Origin: a virus
Length of the DNA: 29,096 nucleotides
Direction: 5' to 3' (one strand)
IMG/VR virus record: IMGVR_UViG_3300044825_001342
Location: 1-29,096 of that record
Part shown: piece after piece, positions 24,476-29,096 of the stretch
How the letters are laid out: the number at the start of each line of letters is the position of its first letter
How positions within the stretch are numbered: position 1 is the first letter of the stretch
Translations under genes and position numbers: made by a program
Notes under the pieces: generated by a model
Seen by the model: only the letters and a program-made list of their open reading frames with translations
The model's database searches: none
Told to the model about the DNA's origin: nothing

Positions 24476-24720
24476 CACCGCCCCCCCTTGCACGCGGCGC
24501 GATGCTTCGCGCGGTTGCGCTTCTTCAGGGCGGCGCGGCGCGCGGCCGCGATCCCGGTCGGACGGCGGGCGACCTTGCCGCCCTTGCCGCGCGAGACGTA
24601 GGGCCCGAGGCCGAAAATGCCCTGCTTCAGTTCGAAGCCGGACATGCCCGCCGCCATCATGGCGCTGATGGCGGCCGCCATCGCCCGGGCTCGGGCAAAG
24701 GCATTGGTGTTCATGCTCAT
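24475..24720 (-). CDS. Small basic protein, unknown
   Basis: An 81-residue protein. There are two possible ATGs (24720 and 24714); the first has GAAGGA about 9 bases upstream. The N-terminal half is an Ala/Met-rich helix (ARARAMAAAISAMMAAGMSG), then FELKQGIFGLGPYVSRGKGG, and the last 25 residues are highly basic (AALKKRNRAKHRAACKGGR), suggesting nucleic-acid contact. I recognise no family. The last codons include a run of seven G, which also serves as ribosome site for the next gene. Confidence 0.65.
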   Translation of the reverse strand: MSMNTNAFARARAMAAAISAMMAAGMSGFELKQGIFGLGPYVSRGKGGKVARRPTGIAAARRAALKKRNRAKHRAACKGGR

Positions 24721-24732
24721 CCTGCTGGTCCT

Positions 24733-25026
24733 TCAAGCGGCCGACGCCGCGTCTTCGTTGGGGAACTTCTCGAACGGCAGCGCCTTCAGGTGCTGGCCGA
24801 AGTAGGTGCCGATCGACTCGGCGCCGCGGAACGCTTCGAACGTCTCGCGCGAGACGTTCGGGTAGTGGTAGATCGCCCGGGCGCCGCGCCGGAACTGGAC
24901 GGCCAGGGTCTGCGTCGCCTCGTCGTAGCCGATCGCGCCGACCTGGTTGGACTCGACGGGCTCGAGCGCGATGAACGGCCGCGGGCGCTCGGAGAAGGAG
25001 GCGGCGGGGAAATTCTTCGATTGCAT
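24733..25026 (-). CDS. KTSC-domain protein
   Basis: A 97-residue protein with AAGGAG eight bases before the ATG. VESNQVGAIGYDEATQTLAV, RRGARAIYHYPNVSRETFEA and SIGTYFGQHLKAL form the KTSC domain pattern (YxY-P-V core, then F/YF helix). KTSC domains are found alone or fused to enzymes in phages and bacteria, often near nucleic-acid metabolism genes; the biochemical role is not firmly known. It is the fifth gene of the leftward operon and is followed closely by the next. Confidence 0.85.
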   Translation of the reverse strand: MQSKNFPAASFSERPRPFIALEPVESNQVGAIGYDEATQTLAVQFRRGARAIYHYPNVSRETFEAFRGAESIGTYFGQHLKALPFEKFPNEDAASAA

Positions 25027-25039
25027 GGCGTCGTCTCCT

Positions 25040-25873
25040 TCAGCCCTTGCGCGACGCCAGGGTCTGCTTCTGGAACACGCGCACGCCCGGCAGATTGCAC
25101 TGCAGGCCGAGGCCCCGGACGTAGGCGCGCAGCTTCACCGAGTCGACGGCCAGCAGCGCGACGAGCTCGGGCCTTTCGGCGGCGGCCTTCACCAGCGCCA
25201 GCAGGTCGACGACCTCGAAGTCGATCGAGGTCGCGGTGCTGACGCCTGACGCCTTCGGCACGGCCACGGCGGCGGAAGGAGCGGCGGCGACGACCATCGA
25301 CGCGGCACGCTGCTGCATCTGCGCCTCGCTGGACAGACGCGCGGCCTCGGCGGCCTGGCTTGCGGCCTCGGCCGCCAGGCGCTCGCGCTCGGCATCGTCC
25401 TGCGCCACCCGGAGCTCGGCGGCGGCCTTCTGCCCGGCCTCACGCGCGGCAGCGGCGGCCTCCTCGGCCCTGCGCGCCTCCTCGGCAATGCGGGCACGTT
25501 CGGCAGCGGCGCGGGACTCCGCCTCGCGCCGGGCCTGCTCGGCGATTCGCGCCTGCTCCTGGCTGTAGGACAGCATCGAGCGCTTCAGGGACGCCTCGGC
25601 CTGCGCGAGCACGTCCAGCGGGCCGCGGAACAGATCCATGACCGCCTTCTTCGCCACGTCGAGCGGGCCGGTGATCGCCTTGCGGCGCTCGTCCAGCGCG
25701 GAGGCCTTGGCCTTGATGGCGCGCAGCTCCTCCGCGGCCAGCTCGTAGGTCGCGGCGTCGACGACCTCGAAGGTCTCGGCCATGGCCAGCGCAGAGGCGG
25801 CGCCACGGCGCAGCGCCTCCGGGTCCGGCCGCGCGATGGCGACAGACTCGGGGATGATGATGTCGGTGGTCAC
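25040..25873 (-). CDS. Coiled-coil protein of the recombination operon
   Basis: A 277-residue protein starting at GTG 25873 in a GTGA overlap with the exonuclease stop; AAGGAG lies eight bases upstream. Residues 35-100 are helical (VVDAATYELAAEELRAIKAK), and 100-190 form a long Arg/Glu/Ala coiled coil (EEARRAEEAAAAAREAGQKA). The C-terminal domain (ATSIDFEVVDLLALVKAAAE and VKLRAYVRGLGLQCNLPGVR) recurs in proteins encoded beside RecT/Bet-exonuclease pairs. Its exact role is unknown, but context suggests an accessory to recombination. The long helix is amphipathic and may oligomerise. Confidence 0.75.
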   Translation of the reverse strand: MTTDIIIPESVAIARPDPEALRRGAASALAMAETFEVVDAATYELAAEELRAIKAKASALDERRKAITGPLDVAKKAVMDLFRGPLDVLAQAEASLKRSMLSYSQEQARIAEQARREAESRAAAERARIAEEARRAEEAAAAAREAGQKAAAELRVAQDDAERERLAAEAASQAAEAARLSSEAQMQQRAASMVVAAAPSAAVAVPKASGVSTATSIDFEVVDLLALVKAAAERPELVALLAVDSVKLRAYVRGLGLQCNLPGVRVFQKQTLASRKG

Positions 25874-26463
25874 TTGTTGGACTCCTTCCAGTGGTGAACC
25901 GCCAGCAGGCCACAGAAGGCCGGCCGGTCGTTGGGGTTGATGTACGGGACCAGGCGATAGACGCCGTCGGGGGACAACTGCAGGCCCTTGCGCTGCACCG
26001 GCGCGGGCAGCGGAACGCCTTCCGCCTCCAGCAGGAGCATGTAGCCCGCGAGCTGCACGCCGTAGACCGGCGACATGCTGACCGCGGTCTTGATGTCGAC
26101 CAGAAACACAAGACCATCCCGCGTCAGCACGACGCGGTCGAGCGTTCCGGCGAAGCCAAGCCCGCGGTGAGCGAGGCGACGCTCATTCATCAGGACAGTG
26201 GCGCCGACGTCGCGCCGGAACGCGCGCCAGCCGTTCACGTAGCCCATGACGACAGCGTCGGTGGCCTCGTCGTCGAGCTCGCCTTCGTCGTCGAGCTCAC
26301 ACGCCAGGTGGACGGCCACGCCGAGCGCACGCTTGCGCTCGAGGACGTCGTGCGGCACGCGCGACAGATCGTGCAGCGGCGCGATGACCTGCGTCACGCT
26401 CGGCACGACCCGACCGTCGAGGGTGTAGGTGTGCGAGGCCTCGTCGAAGAGGAACGCGGCCAT
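25870..26463 (-). CDS. RecB-like PD-(D/E)XK exonuclease
   Basis: A 197-residue protein, ATG 26463 sharing its A with the previous stop (TGATG); a GTG one codon earlier is less favoured. The core motifs are all visible: G48-V-A-V-H52, N93-E94-R-R, G106-T-L-D109, D123-I-K125, and Q137-L-A-G-Y141. That is the RecB/lambda-exo type metal-dependent nuclease set. Expected function: degrade 5' strands of linear phage DNA to create ssDNA for Bet annealing. It is co-transcribed with Bet and SSB, as in phage recombination systems. The catalytic residues look intact. Confidence 0.88.
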   Translation of the reverse strand: MAAFLFDEASHTYTLDGRVVPSVTQVIAPLHDLSRVPHDVLERKRALGVAVHLACELDDEGELDDEATDAVVMGYVNGWRAFRRDVGATVLMNERRLAHRGLGFAGTLDRVVLTRDGLVFLVDIKTAVSMSPVYGVQLAGYMLLLEAEGVPLPAPVQRKGLQLSPDGVYRLVPYINPNDRPAFCGLLAVHHWKESNK

Positions 26464-26609
26464 CACCGGACACCCCGCGCCGCGTTAAGGCGCCGCACGA
26501 AGTTGATCGCGGGCACCAGCGCCAGTCGGCCCAAGCGGCCAGACTTGCCGAAGGCGTACCACTGACCGCCCACAAGGCGGATGCGCGGCGAGTGCTTCCG
26601 GGACGACAT
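26463..26609 (-). CDS. 48-residue basic protein between Bet and exonuclease
   Basis: A short ORF coupled at both ends: its ATG shares the A of the Bet stop (TGATG at 26611-26607) and its own stop shares the A of the exonuclease ATG. It encodes MSSRKHSPRIRLVGGQWYAF, a Gly/Leu-rich middle, and VPAINFVRRLNAARGVR. It is strongly basic (about 11 Arg/Lys, no Asp/Glu). Coding by coupling is convincing. No family is recognised, but a DNA- or protein-binding role in the recombination complex is plausible. Confidence 0.7.
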   Translation of the reverse strand: MSSRKHSPRIRLVGGQWYAFGKSGRLGRLALVPAINFVRRLNAARGVR

Positions 26610-27598
26610 CAAGCCCCCCGCTTCATCAGCTCAGACTTGATCGTGTCGAAGTCGGCCTTCGACAGCTTGCCAGCCTCGACCACGAAGCCCTGCGGGTTGA
26701 CCTCGGCGAGATCGACGTCGATCGACTTCGCCTTGTTGCGCAGGTAGGCGATCTCGCCAGGGCCGCACATCGCGACGGGGCCGGGCGCGGCAGCAGCAGG
26801 AGCAGCGGGCGGCTGCGCGCCACCGGCCGCGGCCTTCTCTTCGGCAGCCACGCCAGCGCCGGACGTGACAGGCGTCGCGTCCACCACGTCGGCAGGAGCC
26901 GGTGCGGGCTTCGGCTTGCGCGCCACCGTCGGGCCGGCCGGCGTGGCCGAGGCCTGCACCGTCACGCCGTCGACCTCGAACTCGTCGCCGGCCACCGAGC
27001 GTCCCGCCATTTCGTCGGCCGTCGGCTGCGCACCGACCTCGGGGAACGCGCGGCGCAGCGCCATCGCCTCGGCGCACTTCTCAAGCTGACCGTAGGGGCG
27101 CTTCCGCCACATGGCGTTCGGCGCCAGCGTGTCGCGCTTCGCCGTGGCGTAGGACTCCATCCAGCGAACGCGGCCGCTGCTGAACCGGCGCGGCTCGCCG
27201 GCGACCAGCCGGTAGACGACGAACTCGCACCACTCGGGGAAGACGATCTCGACGCCACCGAGCGTCGTCGACACGTCGGGCCCGAAGAGCGCCTCGTCGT
27301 TGCCGACGTGCTGGCCCGTGCGGGCCGCGTCGGTGCGGTAGTCGACGATGCCCGGCATCACGACGTCGCGCCACTCGTAGTCGTCGCGCCCGCCGCCGAC
27401 CTTCTTCACCGACATCGGCACGAGGTGCACGGGCTTCTTCATCGGGTCTTTGCCCGTGGCGCGGCACCACGCCGTCACCAGCTTGATCGAGGCGTCCGAG
27501 GCGCCCGGGTACAGCGACGCGCGCAGCGTCGGGATCAGTTCTTCATCGGCGAGAGCCAAGGCGCGCGGGGCGCCGTCGGCGGTTGCGAGTGCGGTCAT
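26609..27598 (-). CDS. bet: Single-strand annealing protein, Bet-like (RecT superfamily)
   Basis: A 329-residue protein. The ATG at 27598 has GGAGG about 10 bases upstream, whereas the longer frame lies in the promoter region. Residues 28-200 carry the Bet signature: LYPGASDASIKLVTAWCRAT, DPMKKPVHLVPMSVKK, VVMPGIVDYRTDAARTG, FPEWCEFVVYR, APNAMWRKRPYGQLEKCAEA, ALRRAFPEVGAQPTADEM. Residues 215-275 are an Ala/Pro-rich linker, and 277-329 form an extra C-terminal mini-domain (CGPGEIAYLRNKAKS, LSKADFDTIKSELMKR). It pairs complementary ssDNA with the co-transcribed exonuclease. Lambda Bet is about 260 residues and lacks this extension. Confidence 0.92.
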   Translation of the reverse strand: MTALATADGAPRALALADEELIPTLRASLYPGASDASIKLVTAWCRATGKDPMKKPVHLVPMSVKKVGGGRDDYEWRDVVMPGIVDYRTDAARTGQHVGNDEALFGPDVSTTLGGVEIVFPEWCEFVVYRLVAGEPRRFSSGRVRWMESYATAKRDTLAPNAMWRKRPYGQLEKCAEAMALRRAFPEVGAQPTADEMAGRSVAGDEFEVDGVTVQASATPAGPTVARKPKPAPAPADVVDATPVTSGAGVAAEEKAAAGGAQPPAAPAAAAPGPVAMCGPGEIAYLRNKAKSIDVDLAEVNPQGFVVEAGKLSKADFDTIKSELMKRGA

Positions 27599-27645
27599 TG
27601 GCGGGTGCCTCCGGTAGTGCGCCTGGTTGGTGGCGCGGTAGCCGA

Positions 27646-27674
27646 ATACTACTGCATGTAGCACCACGATGCAA
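27646..27674 (-). promoter_or_regulatory. Predicted leftward early promoter
   Basis: Reading the minus strand: -35 TTGCAT (27674-27669), 17-base spacer, -10 TAGTAT (27651-27646). Expected start is near 27639, about 40 bases upstream of the Bet ATG. It is a good sigma-70 match and the only obvious promoter for the twelve-gene leftward operon. Confidence 0.75.
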
Positions 27675-27689
27675 CTTAGGGTTGCAACC
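27669..27689. promoter_or_regulatory. Candidate repressor operator at the leftward promoter
   Basis: A perfect 10-base palindrome GGTTGCAACC (27680-27689) lies six bases from a GCAACTT half-site (27671-27677) that overlaps the -35. GCAACTT recurs in the repressor/Cro intergenic region (28384-28390), so one regulator could bind both. Confidence 0.5.
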
Positions 27690-27696
27690 TACGCCG

Positions 27697-27720
27697 AAAA
27701 AAAGCCCGCGAGAGGCGGGC
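27697..27720 (-). terminator. Rho-independent terminator of the repressor transcript
   Basis: Minus-strand stem GCCCGC/GCGGGC with a 5-base loop, followed by seven T (27703-27697). It lies 20 bases after the stop of the small membrane gene and before the leftward early promoter, so it separates the repressor unit from the early operon. Confidence 0.9.
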
Positions 27721-27740
27721 CAGGGGCTACCGGAAGGCGC

Positions 27741-27857
27741 TCAGCGGAACAGCAGGGCCAGGCACACGCCGGCGACGAACGCCAGCGCGAACATCGCACC
27801 GAGGCCGCGGCGGCGAGCGCCCTCGGCTTCGATGTACGTCATGGCGCGGCCGATCAT
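27741..27857 (-). CDS. Small membrane peptide downstream of repressor
   Basis: A 38-residue ORF starting at ATG 27857, eleven bases after the repressor stop; an in-frame ATG at 27842 is an alternative. The N-terminal part is polar (MIGRAMTYIEAEGARRR) and residues 19-37 (LGAMFALAFVAGVCLALLF) form one membrane helix. A longer frame runs up to 28022 but overlaps the repressor out of phase. It is between the repressor and its terminator, so it would be expressed in the lysogen. The function is unknown; a superinfection-exclusion or immunity role is a guess. Confidence 0.5.
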   Translation of the reverse strand: MIGRAMTYIEAEGARRRGLGAMFALAFVAGVCLALLFR

Positions 27858-27868
27858 TTCCTCGCGCG

Positions 27869-28324
27869 TCAGGTCGCCCGGATCAGCAGCTCGAGCGACT
27901 CGGTGGAGGGCCGACGGCCGGCCGCCGTCTCCGCATAGAGCGCGGCCACAATGCGGGCAGTCTGTTCGTTCGATAGGGAGCGGCCGAGACGGCGGGCCGC
28001 TTCCTGCACTGCTGTGAGGCATTTTTCGAGCTCCTGTCTGTCAACGGTGGGGGGCGAAGCTGTAGACGCCCTACCCGTGTACACCAGATGCGCGGGCGAA
28101 ACGCGCAGGAATTCCGCGATCGACTCAATGGTTTGCATTCGCGGGACCGCGACGCCGTCCGCGTAGCGCCTGGCCATTTCGTAGCTGCAGCCCGCCGCCT
28201 TCGCCAGCGCCGACACGTCGACGCCCGACCTGCTGGTCGGCGACACCAGGCCCAGCTCGACCATGCGCGCGCGCACGCGCCGGCCGAACTCGGCCGAGTG
28301 GTCCTTCGATTTCCCAGTAGTCAT
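27869..28324 (-). CDS. CI-like HTH repressor without peptidase domain
   Basis: A 151-residue protein starting at ATG 28324. Residues 11-25 are a leading helix, and 37-82 form the helix-turn-helix (VSALAKAAGCSYEMARRYAD, VPRMQTIESIAEFLRVSPAH). The remaining 70 residues are helical (QELEKCLTAVQEAARRLGRS, LSNEQTARIVAALYAETAAG) and contain no serine-peptidase Ser/Lys motif, so the protein is not a LexA/CI-type self-cleaving repressor. It is divergent from the Cro/YdaS-like gene, as in a phage immunity switch. The predicted promoter gives a leaderless message (see the promoter entry). Confidence 0.8.
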   Translation of the reverse strand: MTTGKSKDHSAEFGRRVRARMVELGLVSPTSRSGVDVSALAKAAGCSYEMARRYADGVAVPRMQTIESIAEFLRVSPAHLVYTGRASTASPPTVDRQELEKCLTAVQEAARRLGRSLSNEQTARIVAALYAETAAGRRPSTESLELLIRAT

Positions 28325-28330
28325 GTCGGG

Positions 28331-28359
28331 ATAGTGGCGTCTCCTGTTGCGCTTCGCAA
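28331..28359 (-). promoter_or_regulatory. Predicted repressor promoter, leaderless transcript
   Basis: On the minus strand: -35 TTGCGA (28359-28354), 17-base spacer, -10 CACTAT (28336-28331), then six bases to ATG 28324. The predicted start is at or beside the A of ATG. The nearest ribosome-like AGGAG is 16 bases upstream of ATG and would lie outside the transcript. Confidence 0.55.
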
Positions 28360-28376
28360 GCTACCGCAAGTAGCAT
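28347..28376 (+). promoter_or_regulatory. Predicted rightward promoter (Cro-like gene)
   Basis: -35 TTGCGC (28347-28352), 18-base spacer, -10 TAGCAT (28371-28376); expected start near 28383, about 19 bases before the ATG. The -35 box is one arm of a palindrome whose other arm is the repressor -35. Confidence 0.55.
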
Positions 28377-28390
28377 AGCGCCGCAACTTG
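28347..28390. promoter_or_regulatory. Candidate operator array between repressor and Cro-like gene
   Basis: Three signals lie in 44 bases: palindrome TTGCG-CTT-CGCAA (28347-28359), inverted repeat GCTAC-CGCAA-GTAGC (28360-28374), and a GCAACTT half-site (28384-28390) also present at the leftward promoter. They overlap both predicted promoters, as expected of a lambdoid right operator. Confidence 0.5.
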
Positions 28391-28401
28391 GAATCGCACA
28401 G

Positions 28402-28647
28402 ATGGACATGAAGAACACAACCCCCACGGCCGCCGAGCTCATTCGCGCTGCCGTCGCCGCCGCCGGCAGGCCCGTGAAGGTCGGGCCGGCGCTCGGCTGC
28501 AGCGCGCAGGCCGTGAGCCAGTGGTGCATCGCCGGCCGCGTTCCGCTGGACCGGATCATCCCGCTGTGCGAGCTGCAGCGCGTGGTCACCAGCGACCAGA
28601 TCCTCGACGCCATGGCCCGCGAGGCCGCAGAGAAGGCCGCTGCGTGA
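28402..28647 (+). CDS. YdaS/Cro-like HTH protein
   Basis: An 81-residue protein. ATG 28402 and ATG 28408 are both possible starts; no strong ribosome site is seen. Residues 9-60 (TAAELIRAAVAAAGRPVKVG, LGCSAQAVSQWCIAGRVPLD) are the Cro/YdaS helix-turn-helix, with AQAVSQW in the recognition helix. It is divergent from the repressor and is most likely the Cro-equivalent opening the rightward early operon. Its stop overlaps the next ATG (TGATG). Confidence 0.82.
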   Translation: MDMKNTTPTAAELIRAAVAAAGRPVKVGPALGCSAQAVSQWCIAGRVPLDRIIPLCELQRVVTSDQILDAMAREAAEKAAA

Positions 28648-29096
28648 TGGGCTTCGTCAAGGGATCAAAGCACAGCGCCGAAACGCGCGCAAAGATGAGC
28701 GCCAGCAGGCGAGGAAAGCCGCACAGCGATGATCGGAAGGCAAAGATCAGCGCGTCAAACGCCGGGAAGGTGCGCGCGAAGACCTTTCGGAAGACGTGCC
28801 CATGCGGCGTCGTGTTCGACACGGCGTCCCACGGAGCCAAGTTTCACTCCCGAGAATGCAGGAGGTCTTTCGCAGGGCATGGGATCGTCAACTCGCCTAG
28901 GTTTTCTCATTTCCCTCGTGAGTGCGCGATTTGCACATCGCGCGAACAGCTTGTCGGCGACCACGACCACATGACAGGGAGGGCGCGAGGCATTCTGTGC
29001 CGGAACTGCAATTTGGCGATCGGCAACATGTTCGACGACCCATCAAGGATGCGGCGCGCAGCGTCATACCTTGAGAGGTCCCTGGGCCAGAAGGCG
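28647..29096 (+). CDS. HNH endonuclease VII-type protein with NUMOD3-like motifs (5' part)
   Basis: The ATG shares its A with the previous TGA. The frame is open for 150 codons to the window edge, so the gene is cut off. Residues 7-41 hold two NUMOD3-like motifs (SKHSAETRAKMSASRRGKPH, SDDRKAKISASNAGK), known as DNA-binding repeats of homing endonucleases. A CPC (51-53) with C71 may form a small zinc site. Residues 93-131 match endonuclease VII/HNH: CAIC, GDHDHMTGRARGILCRNCN and the IGNMFDDP helix start; D105-H106-D107-H108 and N122 are probable active-site residues. It could be a free-standing homing endonuclease or a phage nuclease. Codon use (TTT, TCA, AGG) is less GC-rich than neighbours. 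Confidence 0.82.
   Translation, partial: MGFVKGSKHSAETRAKMSASRRGKPHSDDRKAKISASNAGKVRAKTFRKTCPCGVVFDTASHGAKFHSRECRRSFAGHGIVNSPRFSHFPRECAICTSREQLVGDHDHMTGRARGILCRNCNLAIGNMFDDPSRMRRAASYLERSLGQKA

Noticed and set aside
27661-27690. Palindromic sequence considered as an attachment site
   Set aside because: No integrase, no second copy and no host gene in view; its overlap with a promoter makes an operator more likely.
27858-28022. N-terminal extension of the small membrane ORF with a CPHC...C motif
   Set aside because: It lies wholly inside the repressor gene in another frame. The zinc-like cysteines are probably chance, as the repressor frame has good helical coding sequence.
1-29096. tRNA genes, rRNA, insertion sequences and CRISPR arrays
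   Set aside because: No cloverleaf-like segment, transposase pattern, terminal inverted repeats or spaced direct repeats were noticed by eye; a tRNA or covariance-model scan was not possible here.

Overview
The window is part of a temperate, long-tailed (siphovirus-type) phage or prophage, almost certainly of a GC-rich proteobacterium. Betaproteobacteria/Burkholderiales is my best guess, from the very high GC of third codon positions, the SSB tail ending DDDIPF, and the mix of lambda-like and Mu/D3112-like morphogenesis genes. No host gene, integrase, terminase, portal, replication initiator or lysis gene lies inside, so this is an internal slice of a larger phage genome.

Layout. (1) 1-408: end of a lambda gpE-type major capsid gene, then two tandem hairpins. 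(2) 409-4302: an accessory block of four beta-rich structural genes (a small modular virion protein, a Kelch-like propeller, a beta-helix-like protein, a repeat protein). Three of them share a 16-residue LDD-type repeat. (3) 4310-7675: head-completion and tail-tube genes (small beta protein, gp36/DUF1320, Mu gpG-like, DUF1834-like, tail tube) and the two tail assembly chaperones, joined by a T TTT TTC -1 frameshift signal. (4) 7675-16120: tape measure, two related tail-tip proteins (one discoidin-like), a large distal tail protein, a BR0599-family protein with four gpL-like cysteines, and two small genes. (5) 16117-22758: a 1722-residue gpJ-like tip/fibre protein with repeated inserted domains and sialidase-type Asp boxes, a DUF2793 fibre protein and a LamG-like protein.

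(6) 22787-27598, minus strand: a leftward early operon of twelve tightly packed genes. From its promoter it runs Bet annealase, a 48-residue unknown, a RecB-like PD-(D/E)XK exonuclease, a coiled-coil protein, a KTSC protein, a basic protein, a DUF1508 protein, SSB, an unknown, a small HTH protein, a one-helix membrane peptide and an HNH/Ref-like protein. This is a phage recombination module. (7) 27599-28647: the lysogeny switch. A HTH repressor without a peptidase domain is transcribed leftward and ends at a strong terminator, and a YdaS/Cro-like gene is transcribed rightward. Their predicted promoters lie back to back over a palindrome. (8) 28647-29096: the start of an HNH (endonuclease VII type) gene with NUMOD3-like motifs, open at the window edge.

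Nearly all genes in each operon overlap by ATGA/GTGA/TGATG or abut, implying translational coupling. Domain names come from recognising sequence patterns by eye, not from searches.
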